Positions 1 through 10,481 of a stretch of DNA of 61,470 nt are shown one piece after another; position 1 is the first letter of the stretch; the number at the start of each line of letters is the position of its first letter. The translations under genes were made by a program, and so were the position numbers. The notes below the pieces were generated by a model, which ran no database searches, was not told the DNA's origin, and saw nothing but the letters and a program-made list of their open reading frames with translations. Source of the stretch: Pedobacter sp. AK013. Lineage in GTDB: Bacteria > Bacteroidota > Bacteroidia > Sphingobacteriales > Sphingobacteriaceae. The stretch covers positions 81,440-142,909 of the forward strand of contig NZ_JACHCQ010000012.1 in assembly GCF_014205835.1 (NCBI RefSeq). The letters are read 5' to 3'.

Positions 1-180
1 TTGGTCCTGCTGTTCGCTGTAGCCCTCATACTTCGGGGCTGCCGCTGCCATCAGGTTTACGAACAGTGGAGCTGCACGTTGCAATGCCCTAAAAATGAAA
101 GGCTGTTTTAGCCATTTAGCCTGGGTTGCAGCGTTTAAACCGATTGCGGCTAAAAAATAATCGATCGAAATTTTTTTCAT
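1..180 (-). CDS. N-terminal part of an unrecognised protein, cut by the window edge
   Basis: An open frame of 60 codons runs leftward off the window, beginning MKKISIDYFLAAIGLNAATQ. It is too short to assign. It has no obvious signal peptide, being an alternation of hydrophobic and basic residues followed by an Ala-rich stretch. A second in-frame ATG at 195 would add five residues (MSYLR), so the start is not certain. No Shine-Dalgarno-like sequence is visible, as is usual in Bacteroidota. The gene is divergent from the SusC operon that begins at 980. The frame itself is credible because of the lysine-rich start and its uninterrupted run, but I cannot suggest a function. Confidence 0.55.
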   Translation of the reverse strand, partial: MKKISIDYFLAAIGLNAATQAKWLKQPFIFRALQRAAPLFVNLMAAAAPKYEGYSEQQDQ

Positions 181-979
181 TCTTAAATAGGACATAGCCA
201 CCTGTGTTTTCACCTGTTTGTTTCGGTCTCATTGTTATGATATTGATGGCGTCTAAATTCATACAGCTGTTGGTACGGCGCCATCATTGGTAACCATATT
301 ACAAAAGTGAAGACAAAGTGAAAGTTTAAACTACCTGGATTCAATATAAAGGGCTGAGGGCATTTTTTAAGCTAAATAGTCGATTTTTAGTTAATTATGT
401 CCAATTTTCTACCCTTTATTTAATGATTTTCATCCTTTTTTAAGAGATAATGCACCAGTTTTGAGTTAACCAAACCCATATCATTACCAGCTTAGGAAAG
501 ATATGAAAACGTTAATAGGTTGCCATCCCCAAAGGCATACTTATAAAACAAATTAACCAAAACTATTAATTATGAAAAAACCATTACTTCACAAGCAAGG
601 CTTTCTGAAAGTTTACCAGGCTCCGATCCCAATTCCTTTCGGCCTTTTGTTACCAGGTACAATGTTGCCAGCGCAATCCCATTACAAAACCATTGCAAGA
701 GTACCAATATGCGGTAATGCCAAAATCCTAATGTTTTCAGTTCCAGGCCAAAATTTACAATCGAATTAAGCAAATCCCCAAGTTTTAAAGATAAAACAGC
801 TAAACAGTTTCTACCCGTCGCATAAACAGCACCATGAAGTGCAGCTGTAAGGCTATTTCATGCTGATGTTAACGTATTGACTACAGTAGTAGCCCGGGAA
901 TTTCTTTGTCCTGCCGAAAGGTGCAGGTGAGATCTGTATTGCTGTTTTTAAATAGACAAGCCAACAAACATGATATAAA
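181..979. other. Gene-poor leader before the SusC operon
   Basis: This 800 bp stretch holds no gene I can support. A 65-codon ORF at 572-769 (+) starts well (an A-rich leader and MKKPLLHKQGF, then a hydrophobic run ending LLPAQSH) and resembles the signal peptide of a Bacteroidota outer-membrane protein, but it then becomes featureless and stops. It could be a decayed SusC-type start or chance. I found no convincing TTTG/TAnnTTTG promoter close to 980. The long untranslated stretch before the operon could hold regulatory RNA, but I see no strong hairpin. Confidence 0.4.
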
Positions 980-3900
980 ATGAACAAAAAAAATCAAGCA
1001 TTGGATCCATACCTAAACCAGCTTCAGCCGGTATGTTTATTTAAAAACATCCCCAAAAAGATGGGTTTATTTTTAGTGCTATCCACCATGATTAGCTGCG
1101 CGGTTAACCTTCAGTCGTATGCTAAAGGCGCAGCTAACTTAGGCGGCACCTGCTTACAGGATACCACCAAAAAGGCAAAGCAGCCGGTGGCTATCGATTC
1201 GGTAGTACTGGTAAGCTATGTATCCAAAAGAAATACCGATACCGTAAAGCTCAACCAGATAAGCAAGTATCCTTTTATCTCCCTGCAGCAAGCCTTAAAA
1301 AGTAATACCAAAGGCTTGTACGTGCAGGAAATAACTGGCGAACCGGGTAGTGCCAGCCAATCAATGTTATTGAGGGGCTTAAGTCGTCCTTTACTATCAA
1401 AAACCAATGTTGCAGAATCGCAGCCTGCAGTTTATATTAACGGGATTCCTTTAATTGGCGATAATCCTTTTGTTTATAATGTACAGGAGTACGATTTTTC
1501 GCCAATAGGGCCCGCCACCAACCTGTTATCGGCTATCGATCTGGATAACATCCAATCTATAAACGTCATCAGCAACCTGGCAGCCGTTTCTATTTATGGT
1601 CCGCGTGCAGCCAATGGCGCCATTTTAATTACTACCAAAAATGCACACCAGGGTAACCGCGAAATTTCAGTTAACAGTTATTTCGGTTTTGCCACTAAAA
1701 ACAAGGTAACCACCACCAATGGCCACGACGAAAGCCAGTTACGCAGCATTTTTTATAATAAATATGCTACAGCCGAAGATTTCGACAAGTATCCGGCTTA
1801 TCTGGCCGATGCCACCAATGAAAACTACTACGGCCGATCGGACTGGACCGACTTTTATTATAAAAATGAAGCCCTGCATACCATTAACGCCAGCATAACC
1901 GGCGGAACCTCGCGCTCTAATTTCAGGTTTTTTGCTGGCAATACGGCTAATGCCGGCAATGCTGATGATACGCGCCTAAACCGTTATAATGCCGCTTTCT
2001 TTATCAATGTGCTGCCATTGAAATGGCTTACCATCTCAACCATGGTTAATGCTACGCGCCTTAACCGCGACCGCAACCGCTCGCTACGTGATCGTTTTGC
2101 CGAAATGCAATACGTACCCGACCTCATTAGCCCGATAGCGCCCAACAAAAGCATTTATGGCAACTATTTAAGCGAGTACGAAAACAAAACTATCGATAAC
2201 AACATCAATAACGTAATACAGGGCTCGTTCTCTGCCAATGCTAAGTATAAAAACTTCGATTTCATTACCCGCATATCGTTTGATTATAATGAGGGCATGC
2301 GCGATTTGTTCTATCCAACCACTTTAATGGATGGGAACAATTACGTGTCGAATTTTTACGCCTACAACCAGCGTTTAAACATCGATAACTCCATTGCCTA
2401 CAATTTCAAAATAAACAAAACACATGTATTTAAAGCTTTGTTTGGTCATACGCTTTCGCGCGATGTAAATAAATACAATTACCTGCAAGGTTACAAAGGT
2501 ACCAGTGATTACATCAGGATTAACAGCGTTGACGGCGACGTAAACCAAGGTGACTATTTACAGGCACAAGGCTTTTTTACCAAGAAATTTACCGATAAAC
2601 AAAAAATCAACATCAGCTCTTTATACGGCAGTTTTGATTATACGCTGAACAACGAGTTTTTTGCTACCCTGGTAGCCCGTACCGATGGGGCCTCGAACAT
2701 GCAGACCAATAACAGATGGTTTTTTTCGCCATCGTTAAATACCAAATGGGATATTACCAGATACCTTAAAAGTGCTGTACTCAATAATTTAAGTTTAAAT
2801 GCCTCTTATGGTCGCTTGGGCACGCTTAACATTACCGATTTATACGGCGCAGGCCCACAATACGTAAGCGATTTAGGTTGGAGCTCCAATAAATCAGTAG
2901 GTTCTTATGGGGGTATTGGTACACTATCGCGCCCTTACGGCTCGGGCTGGATTGGTTACGATATTCCATGGGCCTATGTACAGGCATTAGAACTGGGTAC
3001 CGATGCTGCATTCCTAAATAACAGGTTGCAAACCCGCTTGTCGTTCTATTCAAAAACCAACAAACGTATGCTTTTAGGCATTCCGGTAAATGCCGAATCG
3101 GGTTACACGAAAGAGTATAAAAGCGGCATGGATGTAAATAATAAAGGCATCGAGGTAGCCATTTCGGGCGAGATACTTAAAGCCAAAACTGGCGAACTGG
3201 GCTGGAATGCGGATTTCAACATTGCCTTTAACCAAAATACCTTAAAAGCCCTGCCCAATAACCTGCAGGAGATTACCATTGGCAACCAAAAATTAACCGT
3301 AGGCAAACCTGTCGATCAGATTTTGGTATTGCAAAGCCAGGGTGTTTACCAAACCGATGTAGATGTTCCAGTAAATCCGTCCAACTTCCAGATCATGACT
3401 TACAAAGGCTTGAAACTACATGGCGGCGACCCAAAATGGAAAGACCAGAACGGCGATTACATTATCGATGAAAACGATAAAGTAGCCATGGGCGGTTATA
3501 TGCCACGCGTTGTTGGCAATTTTACCAGCAACTTTAGCTACAAAGGTTTTAATCTCGATTTTAATATCTACTTCGCCTTAAAACGAAGCATCATCAACCA
3601 ATCGGCAGCCAATCAGCTCGATTTCATTAACAAAACAGGCAATAACAACATCAACTCGGTAAACGAAATTACTTTTTGGCAAAAAGGCATTAACGTAACT
3701 GATTATCCGATTTACAACCCCTGGAGTGCTGTACAATCGTACCGTGCTGATCAGGATATTTTTATCGAAAATGGCTCATATGCTAAGTTAAGGTCGGTTT
3801 CGCTGGGTTACGATATCTCACGGTTGAAGTATTTCAACAAAAGCTTCCGTAAAATTTATGTCTACGCGGCTGCACTTAACCTGTATACGCTGAAAAGTTA

Positions 3901-4003
3901 TACTGGTGGCGATCCGGAACTGGTGAGTTATACAGGAGAAGATACCGGTTACGGCCTGCCAATACCGAGAACATTCACATTAGGTTTAAAAATTGATTTA
4001 TAA
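980..4003 (+). CDS. SusC/RagA-type TonB-dependent outer-membrane receptor (first of a pair in the operon)
   Basis: This 1007-residue outer-membrane transporter would import oligomers captured by its SusD partner, energised by TonB. A hydrophobic signal segment lies at about residues 28-50 (MGLFLVLSTMISCAVNLQSY), so the ATG at 1061 is an alternative start. The plug domain spans about residues 95-230, with the family motifs LLRGLSR and SIYGPRAANGAILITTKN. The beta-barrel follows, with family-typical late motifs such as GDPKWKDQNGD and a C-terminal LGLKIDL ending in an aromatic-poor strand. Unlike the second SusC (7276), it lacks an N-terminal carboxypeptidase-regulatory-like domain, so the plug follows the leader almost directly. 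The SusD gene starts 11 bp downstream. The substrate is not evident from the sequence. Confidence 0.95.
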   Translation: MNKKNQALDPYLNQLQPVCLFKNIPKKMGLFLVLSTMISCAVNLQSYAKGAANLGGTCLQDTTKKAKQPVAIDSVVLVSYVSKRNTDTVKLNQISKYPFISLQQALKSNTKGLYVQEITGEPGSASQSMLLRGLSRPLLSKTNVAESQPAVYINGIPLIGDNPFVYNVQEYDFSPIGPATNLLSAIDLDNIQSINVISNLAAVSIYGPRAANGAILITTKNAHQGNREISVNSYFGFATKNKVTTTNGHDESQLRSIFYNKYATAEDFDKYPAYLADATNENYYGRSDWTDFYYKNEALHTINASITGGTSRSNFRFFAGNTANAGNADDTRLNRYNAAFFINVLPLKWLTISTMVNATRLNRDRNRSLRDRFAEMQYVPDLISPIAPNKSIYGNYLSEYENKTIDNNINNVIQGSFSANAKYKNFDFITRISFDYNEGMRDLFYPTTLMDGNNYVSNFYAYNQRLNIDNSIAYNFKINKTHVFKALFGHTLSRDVNKYNYLQGYKGTSDYIRINSVDGDVNQGDYLQAQGFFTKKFTDKQKINISSLYGSFDYTLNNEFFATLVARTDGASNMQTNNRWFFSPSLNTKWDITRYLKSAVLNNLSLNASYGRLGTLNITDLYGAGPQYVSDLGWSSNKSVGSYGGIGTLSRPYGSGWIGYDIPWAYVQALELGTDAAFLNNRLQTRLSFYSKTNKRMLLGIPVNAESGYTKEYKSGMDVNNKGIEVAISGEILKAKTGELGWNADFNIAFNQNTLKALPNNLQEITIGNQKLTVGKPVDQILVLQSQGVYQTDVDVPVNPSNFQIMTYKGLKLHGGDPKWKDQNGDYIIDENDKVAMGGYMPRVVGNFTSNFSYKGFNLDFNIYFALKRSIINQSAANQLDFINKTGNNNINSVNEITFWQKGINVTDYPIYNPWSAVQSYRADQDIFIENGSYAKLRSVSLGYDISRLKYFNKSFRKIYVYAAALNLYTLKSYTGGDPELVSYTGEDTGYGLPIPRTFTLGLKIDL

Positions 4004-4014
4004 GCACATTTACA

Positions 4015-5553
4015 ATGTATAACAAAATAAAACCATCCAGAAACGTAATCAAAAAGATTGGGATGTTGATGTTGTTCGGTACGGTACTGCTATCGGGCTG
4101 TAACAAAGAACTCGACATCAATTCTACCCACCTGGTAAACGAAAACAATAACTGGAAAAGTTTAGCCGATGCCCGCTCAGCCCTGTTGGGTTCGTACGGT
4201 TTGCTTAGGGCTGCACTTGCCGATAACAATGCCCACTGGCTGTATGGCGACTTGCGCATGGGCGATTTTAAAGCCACCTCGCGCCTGGATTTAAAGGCCA
4301 TTATCGAAAACAATTTAAATGCGCCCTATCCAGTAGTAAAATCGTTGAGCAACTGGCGTAAATTCTACGCGGTAATTAACAGTTGTACGGTTTTTATTGA
4401 TCGTGCCGGCGAAATTTTAAAAAACGACAAACAATACACCGAAGAAAATTATAAAATTGATGTTGCCCAAATGCGGGCACTCAGGGCCTTTACCTACTTT
4501 TATATGGCTCGGATCTGGGGCGATATTCCGCTCATTACTGCCTCTACAGATGGTAATTTCATTGAACGCCCTAAAGTAGCATCAGAAATTGTATTGCAAT
4601 TTGCTACCAGCGAATTGCTAGCCGCCGTAAACGCCCTGCCTTACCGCTACGGGGCTTTGCAAAATGGCTTAAACCAGCAAAACTATTATGGCAAAGTAGC
4701 CCCTTACTGGGATGGTATCTTACTGAACCGCATTTCGGCCTATGCTATTCTGGCACATATTGCAGCCTGGCAGGGTAAATACCTCGATGCTGTGGCTTAT
4801 TCGAAGTTTGTAATGACCAACTTCGGTTTAAGCGGCGCCATTTATACCACCACACCAAACCTCACTAAGGTTGATGGCTTGTTTTATGGCAATAACGCTT
4901 CGCAACTGGTAGGTTTCCCTTTTAATTATAACACTGCCGAAATGAGTGCTGTAGGCCATATCGAGGACCTGGCCCTGGCTGCTCCCATCATTTCAAAAGC
5001 GGTACCGCAAATTAAAATGCCTGATGATGTAATTGCCAACATCTTTAACGAAGCAAACGACCTCAGGTTCAGGTTCGATCCGCTTACCGGCTTACCCGTA
5101 TCTGATTATTTCAGCGGCTACGGTACCTCAAATACTGTATTCAGCAAAGTTAAGTGCATCCGCAATGCTTCTACTGATGGCACACTGGCCATTTACAGCT
5201 CGGCCTTAATTTTTACCCGAATAGAAGAAATTACATTGCTTTATGCCGAATCGCTGGCGGCTATAGGTAGTATGGAAGATGCAACCGATGCTTTAGATAT
5301 TGTGCGCAACAGCCGTGGTATTGGCCTGTACAAAGGTACAAACGCCGGATTAATCGATGCCATTTTTGCCGAGCGCCGCAGAGAATTAATGGGCGAAGGC
5401 TGGCGCTGGTACGATCTGGTACGCTACAACAAATTGAAAAACAACGATCCCAAATTTACCGACCTGATTAAAAAAGGCGGCATTTACTGGCCTATTGATG
5501 AAGAAGTGCTGAGCACAAATGCAAAAATAACACAAAACGAATATTGGAGGTAA
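4015..5553 (+). CDS. SusD/RagB-family surface lipoprotein
   Basis: This is the substrate-capturing lid of the SusC encoded 11 bp upstream. The lipobox LLSGC puts the acylated Cys at about residue 29. A TPR-like helical region follows (MRALRAFTYFYMARIWGDIP is the hallmark of the family). The C-terminal part contains RRRELMGEGWRWYDLVRYNK and ends NEYWR, both typical of SusD proteins. At 512 residues it has normal length. The last codons overlap the first possible TTG start of the next gene, so translation of the cluster is probably coupled. The ligand cannot be read from the sequence. Confidence 0.95.
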   Translation: MYNKIKPSRNVIKKIGMLMLFGTVLLSGCNKELDINSTHLVNENNNWKSLADARSALLGSYGLLRAALADNNAHWLYGDLRMGDFKATSRLDLKAIIENNLNAPYPVVKSLSNWRKFYAVINSCTVFIDRAGEILKNDKQYTEENYKIDVAQMRALRAFTYFYMARIWGDIPLITASTDGNFIERPKVASEIVLQFATSELLAAVNALPYRYGALQNGLNQQNYYGKVAPYWDGILLNRISAYAILAHIAAWQGKYLDAVAYSKFVMTNFGLSGAIYTTTPNLTKVDGLFYGNNASQLVGFPFNYNTAEMSAVGHIEDLALAAPIISKAVPQIKMPDDVIANIFNEANDLRFRFDPLTGLPVSDYFSGYGTSNTVFSKVKCIRNASTDGTLAIYSSALIFTRIEEITLLYAESLAAIGSMEDATDALDIVRNSRGIGLYKGTNAGLIDAIFAERRRELMGEGWRWYDLVRYNKLKNNDPKFTDLIKKGGIYWPIDEEVLSTNAKITQNEYWR

Positions 5554-5555
5554 CG

Positions 5556-6218
5556 ATGATAAAAAGTATTAAAAACATAGCCTGCTGTATGGCCATTGCC
5601 CTGTTTGCACTTGCCTGCAAAAAAGATGACGGTGCCTACAATTACGAAAACGAAGCCAATGTATTTGATGGTAATGCTTATGCCTACCTCAAATCGCAAA
5701 CCGGCAAATACGATTCGTTGCTTAAGGTATGCGAACGGGTAAGCTGGGCAAAAGATACCTTAACCAACAGTAAAGCCATTACCCTGTTTTCGCTTACCAA
5801 CCGCAATTTTTCGGTGGCACTAAATGCGCTGAATAACCTCAGGTTAAGCCAGAACAAAAAAGCACTGGGTATTGCCAATCTGGATGCCGACCAACTGGGT
5901 ATTTTATTAGACCGCTACATTGTAAGTACCAAAATAACTACCGATAGCCTGCACTTTGCCGATGGTGCTTTTTTAACCAGCACCCATTTTAAATATGGCA
6001 TGAATGCGCAGGAGCTAAACTCGAACGCCAGCGGTTATGTTTTTGGCGGCCCCAAAGGGGTAGTTTATAGCGACGTTAAAAACTCGCAGTACACCAAAGA
6101 ATGGAAATCGGCCACTACCCAGGCGGTAAATATAGCAACCAATAATGCCATTATCCATGTGCTTTCGGCCTCGCACGAATTTGGTTTCGGCGAATTTCTC
6201 ATCCGATTAAATAAATAA
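5556..6218 (+). CDS. Fasciclin-domain lipoprotein
   Basis: The product is a 220-residue lipoprotein with lipobox LFALAC followed by KKDD. A single fasciclin (FAS1)-like domain covers about residues 30-215, with FSLTNRNFSVAL in place of the usual TVFAPTDxAF and a closing NNAIIHVLS helix resembling the family's NGxIHVID. FAS1 domains mediate adhesion to proteins or glycans, and in SUS-like operons such lipoproteins probably act as extra surface binding subunits. I chose ATG 5556, two bases after the SusD stop, over an in-frame TTG at 5544, because the lipoprotein signal then starts properly (MIKSIKNIACC). A better-conserved paralogue lies at 12061. Confidence 0.8.
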   Translation: MIKSIKNIACCMAIALFALACKKDDGAYNYENEANVFDGNAYAYLKSQTGKYDSLLKVCERVSWAKDTLTNSKAITLFSLTNRNFSVALNALNNLRLSQNKKALGIANLDADQLGILLDRYIVSTKITTDSLHFADGAFLTSTHFKYGMNAQELNSNASGYVFGGPKGVVYSDVKNSQYTKEWKSATTQAVNIATNNAIIHVLSASHEFGFGEFLIRLNK

Positions 6219-6231
6219 ATCATCCAGTTAT

Positions 6232-7254
6232 ATGATACCAAGAAATAAATCAATTGCCTTATTTTTTGCAGCCATTGGCGCACTCGCCATACTGGGTTGT
6301 AAAAAATTATTGCCGAGCGATACCGATGCCTTTAATAAAGACGCCGGATTTAAACAAACCGTTTACAAGCCCATACTGGGCCGCACTACCTTAATGGGCG
6401 ATAACTTCAATATCGAAAGTTCATCGCTGCCGCTTACCTTCAAAATCGTATCCATGCGCAACAGCGATGGTATTACCAGCCCGGAGTTGTTAAAGCCCTT
6501 TCCGGTACTGGTGTGGAAAAAAGCCTACGATGGAAGCGAGAAATCGATTCAGGAAATTGAAGCCAAGCGGACTACCGAACAACATACCCTGTTCGAAGTA
6601 GGCGAGCACTCTGGCGAATTTATCATGTGGGCCGAAGCCAAAAGTAACATTGTAAAAGCACTGCCCGATTCGGGTTATGTTTTCGATGTAGAAGTATCGA
6701 ACAATGGCGGGCGTAAATATTTTAACAACCTGGTGTTGCAGCCGCAGAGAGAACTGCCTTACGAGCCCAACCGTATTAACCCGCTAACCGGGGCCAATAC
6801 GGGCGGTAGCATTAATCCATCGGTACTGACCGGGATTGTAGGCGATAAATCGGGCCAGCCCCTGGCAGCCAGCGATATTACTGTCCTGTTTAGTAAAGTG
6901 GGCGAAGGCAATTCCATTTCCTTTAAGTTTTTAGATACGTTGCTTAAACCCATCGATCCGGCCAAATTTAAACTCACCAACTGGAGCAAACTCGTACACG
7001 GTTTTAACATGAAAATGACCACTACCTCGGTAAAATACGATGCGGCTTATCCTATCCCGCTGGTAGCTATCCCAACGCCTTACACCAACACAACGGGCAC
7101 ACGTGCCCGTGTAGCTTTCGCTTACGATCGCATTGGCTTTGGTGGCTTCAGGGTAGAGGCAAGCCTGGGCTTAGATTTCGCCATTTTCGAAAAGGGCGAT
7201 TGGGAAGTCATCTTCTGGTTTAATAAAGATAACCCGCGGTTTACAAACGACTAG
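6232..7254 (+). CDS. DUF5007-like lipoprotein of the SUS-type operon
   Basis: This 340-residue lipoprotein (lipobox LAILGC, then KK) has no catalytic motif that I can see. The mature part is rich in short beta segments and ends with GDWEVIFWFNKDNP. Its length, its position after SusC/SusD/fasciclin and its overall appearance match the Bacteroidota family DUF5007, which I name from memory. It is probably exposed at the cell surface and may bind ligand or stabilise the SusCD complex. It lies 13 bp after the fasciclin gene and 21 bp before the second SusC, so it is clearly in the operon. The specific function is unknown. Confidence 0.65.
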   Translation: MIPRNKSIALFFAAIGALAILGCKKLLPSDTDAFNKDAGFKQTVYKPILGRTTLMGDNFNIESSSLPLTFKIVSMRNSDGITSPELLKPFPVLVWKKAYDGSEKSIQEIEAKRTTEQHTLFEVGEHSGEFIMWAEAKSNIVKALPDSGYVFDVEVSNNGGRKYFNNLVLQPQRELPYEPNRINPLTGANTGGSINPSVLTGIVGDKSGQPLAASDITVLFSKVGEGNSISFKFLDTLLKPIDPAKFKLTNWSKLVHGFNMKMTTTSVKYDAAYPIPLVAIPTPYTNTTGTRARVAFAYDRIGFGGFRVEASLGLDFAIFEKGDWEVIFWFNKDNPRFTND

Positions 7255-7275
7255 CCTCAGAAAAATAAGTTGAAC

Positions 7276-10200
7276 ATGAGTTTTTACAATACAGATATGA
7301 CTAAAAAATACATCCTAAATTTATTGCTTTTGGTAACGCTGGCAGTATGGGGCGGTGCAGTATCGGCCCAAACCCTCATTAGCGTAAAAGGCAAGGTCGT
7401 AGATAAAAGTGATGGCAATGGCATACCGGCCGTAACCATTATGGCCAGTACCTCCACCAGGGCAATAGGAATGACTAGAGATGATGGTTCATTTACGGTA
7501 AGCGTACCCGATAATGCCACACTAACCTTTAAATACCTCAACTACAAAGATGTTTCGATTAAGCTAAACGGCAAAAACGACCTCAAGGTGGTAATGGCCG
7601 AAGACCGCACCTCATTGGAAGACATTGTGGTAGTGGGATATGCCCAAAAAACAAAAGAAACCGTAATGGGCGCGGTAACTTCGCTAAAAGGTAAAGATAT
7701 CCAGGATGTTCCGGTAAGTAACGTAGCCGAACTGTTTCAAGCCAAAGTACCGGGTTTAAACATTCAGATCAATACTGGTAGCCCGGGTGCTGCACCAACC
7801 ATTAATATGCGTGGTTTATCAGGTATCAGTGTAACCGGATCGGGTGATAATGCCTTTTTAACGCCTACTTCGCCTTTGTTCGTAATTGATGGCGTACCGG
7901 TTGATTTAAATACCGATTACCAATATGGCTTCTCTAGCAATGGCCCCGGTATTAGTCCTTTATCGTTAATCCCACCAGAAGATATTGAGGAAATTAACTT
8001 CCTGAAAGATGCCAGTGCAACAGCCTTATATGGCGCACAAGGCGCTTACGGGGTAATTTTAATCAATACACGCAGGGGTAAATCGAAAACGCCGATTATC
8101 CAGTACTCCACCAACTTTTTCTTTAATACTCCACCTAAGCTCCGTCAGGTAATTGGTGGTGCCGCCGAAAGCAATTTAAGACTTTGGGAAATTTACACAT
8201 ATGGCGCCAATGTATATTCGGCACGCCAGAGTATTGATAATACCCCGATGCTGGCCGATAGTTTAAATACCTTTTACAACAACTCTACCGATTGGCAGAG
8301 CATTTTTTACCGCTCTACCTATAACCAGCAGCATAACGTAAATGCCAGCGGTGGCGACGATTCTTTTAACTACAAAATTAACGTGGGTTATTACGATGAG
8401 AAGGGGATTCAGGAAAATACCGGCTTTACCCGTTACTCGCTGAGTATGAACACCCGTTACAAACCCAGCCCTAAATTTAATGTCAACCTCATCCTCTCCA
8501 GCAGTTTGGGTAACACCCAGAAAGGGAGTGGCAATGGTTTGCTCCAAACCGGTGTTGCATCAGGAGCAGGTTCTTCATCTTTACTACCAGGCCCCAGCTT
8601 AATTAACAGCAGTGCGGCTTTAGGCGCTTTAATTGTTGATAATGACAATAAGGCCGGGAATATTAAAACCAGCGTAGAAGCCCGTTACGAGTTTCTTACC
8701 GGTTTGGCACTTTCAAACATCACCAGTTACGATTATTCGATGGGAACCACCGAAACCTTTAACCCCGCCATACTAAACAACAATGTGGCAGGTGTTTACT
8801 CGTACAATGATAAGCGCAGCACGCTTTATAACAGGGCCATGTTGAGTTTTAACAAATCGTTCCAAAAAGATGTACATAACCTCGGTGCCTATGTTTTCTC
8901 AGAGGTGTATGTGCGAAATTTCCAGGCACATGCCATTAAACAAAATCAGTACACCAATGATCAGTATCAAGGTCCGTTTGGTACTTCAGCAGCAAGCTCG
9001 GGCGGAGGGGTATTAGATAACTATTCTGATTCGAGAGCAGCATCGCTGGCCGGAAGTTTATCTTACAACTACAAAACCAAATACCTCATCGAGGCTACTT
9101 TCCGCTTAGATGGTACCTCGAGTACGGGTTTGAATGCGCCATGGGCGCGCAACCCTTCGCTGGCCGTAAAATGGAACTTCAACAAAGAAAATTTCCTCGC
9201 CAACTCCAAATGGCTCGATGTAGGTATGCTCCGCCTCTCATGGGGTAGAAATATTGCCCCTGTGGGTAGTGTATTCGATGCCAATGGTACTTACGATTAT
9301 TATGGCAACTATAACGGTATGCCCACTACGGCTATCGATTTTAATAACCTGCCCAACATTAAATTATTACCAACATCTACCACCCAGTACAATGCCGGTT
9401 TAGATTTAAACCTCTTTAAAAACCGCATTACACTAACCTTCGATACTTATTACAAAATGGTAGATAACCAGCTTTGGGAAAAGAACATTACCACACACAA
9501 TGCTTTTACCAAACTTAAAACCAACGAGGTTAGCAATGTAAACTATGGTTATGAGCTGGCACTAAGCTTCAGGCCATTACCAGCTACCAGCAAGGTAAAC
9601 TGGACCCTGAGCATTAACGGGGCTTACAACAAGGAAAAAATAACCGCCCTGCCCGATGCTACCCGTCAGCTTTTACTAGATGGTGGCGCTACCGGACAGG
9701 CCATATTGTACCGCCTGGGCCGCAACTCATTAACCAATATCCTTTACAATTTTAAAGGCGTGTTTGCTACTGATGATGATGTACCGGTTAACCCTGCAAA
9801 TGGTACCCGTTACCATACTTTTAACGGTGCAGTACCCGTGTATTTCAAAGCAGGCGATCCGTATTACGCCGATATCAACGGCGATTACGTGCTCGACTCG
9901 AAAGATATGGTTGGTGCTGGTAACTCCCAGCCTTTAATCAATGGCGGTATCAGCAATTTTATCTCATACCAGGGTTTTTCGCTTAACGTAATTATGGCTT
10001 ACACCTGGCACCGCGATATTCTGAACAACCCGCTGGCTTCGAGCTTCCAGAATTTTGCTTCGCCATTTTCGGCAAACAACCTGGTACCCATAGGCGCCTA
10101 TAACATCTGGCGTCAATCAGGCGATATTGCCAACTACCCTAATCCTTATGATTATTTAAGGTATGGGAACTATGGGGCTACGGATAAATCGACACAGTTT

Positions 10201-10470
10201 TTGCCTTTCCGTTATAACCAGACGCTATTCCAGGAAGATGGTTCGTACCTGAAACTGGCCACAGTAACACTGGGTTATAACTTTAAGCCGCAATTAACCA
10301 AGCGCCTGGGCATTACCAGTTTAAGGGTGTTTGCCACGGCCAACAACATTCACACATTTAGTTTTTACTCGGGTGCCGATCCAGAAAATGTGAGTTCGCT
10401 GGGCAGGGATAACTCTGGCGGTTACCCCGTACGAAGAACCTATGCTTTGGGCTTAAACATTCAATTATAA
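7276..10470 (+). CDS. SusC/RagA-type TonB-dependent receptor (second of the operon)
   Basis: This 1064-residue outer-membrane importer has the full family architecture. A signal peptide (MTKKYILNLLLLVTLAVWG) ends at VSAQ. A carboxypeptidase-regulatory-like domain follows at about residues 35-115 (VKGKVVDKSDGNGIPAVTI). The linker LEDIVVVGY leads to a plug domain at about 120-250 (INMRGLSG; FLKDASATALYGAQGAYGVI), and then the barrel. The frame opens at TTG 7270; I chose ATG 7276, although ATG 7297 gives an equally good signal peptide. The paired SusD starts 11 bp downstream. Two different SusCD pairs in one transcription unit suggest that two products of one substrate are imported. Confidence 0.95.
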   Translation: MSFYNTDMTKKYILNLLLLVTLAVWGGAVSAQTLISVKGKVVDKSDGNGIPAVTIMASTSTRAIGMTRDDGSFTVSVPDNATLTFKYLNYKDVSIKLNGKNDLKVVMAEDRTSLEDIVVVGYAQKTKETVMGAVTSLKGKDIQDVPVSNVAELFQAKVPGLNIQINTGSPGAAPTINMRGLSGISVTGSGDNAFLTPTSPLFVIDGVPVDLNTDYQYGFSSNGPGISPLSLIPPEDIEEINFLKDASATALYGAQGAYGVILINTRRGKSKTPIIQYSTNFFFNTPPKLRQVIGGAAESNLRLWEIYTYGANVYSARQSIDNTPMLADSLNTFYNNSTDWQSIFYRSTYNQQHNVNASGGDDSFNYKINVGYYDEKGIQENTGFTRYSLSMNTRYKPSPKFNVNLILSSSLGNTQKGSGNGLLQTGVASGAGSSSLLPGPSLINSSAALGALIVDNDNKAGNIKTSVEARYEFLTGLALSNITSYDYSMGTTETFNPAILNNNVAGVYSYNDKRSTLYNRAMLSFNKSFQKDVHNLGAYVFSEVYVRNFQAHAIKQNQYTNDQYQGPFGTSAASSGGGVLDNYSDSRAASLAGSLSYNYKTKYLIEATFRLDGTSSTGLNAPWARNPSLAVKWNFNKENFLANSKWLDVGMLRLSWGRNIAPVGSVFDANGTYDYYGNYNGMPTTAIDFNNLPNIKLLPTSTTQYNAGLDLNLFKNRITLTFDTYYKMVDNQLWEKNITTHNAFTKLKTNEVSNVNYGYELALSFRPLPATSKVNWTLSINGAYNKEKITALPDATRQLLLDGGATGQAILYRLGRNSLTNILYNFKGVFATDDDVPVNPANGTRYHTFNGAVPVYFKAGDPYYADINGDYVLDSKDMVGAGNSQPLINGGISNFISYQGFSLNVIMAYTWHRDILNNPLASSFQNFASPFSANNLVPIGAYNIWRQSGDIANYPNPYDYLRYGNYGATDKSTQFLPFRYNQTLFQEDGSYLKLATVTLGYNFKPQLTKRLGITSLRVFATANNIHTFSFYSGADPENVSSLGRDNSGGYPVRRTYALGLNIQL

Positions 10471-10481
10471 ACAGGATAACG

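Noticed and set aside
572..769. 65-codon ORF beginning MKKPLLHKQGF
   Set aside because: It has a good start and a leader-like first third, but the rest has no coding character and it is short. It is recorded only as a possible relic in the leader entry.
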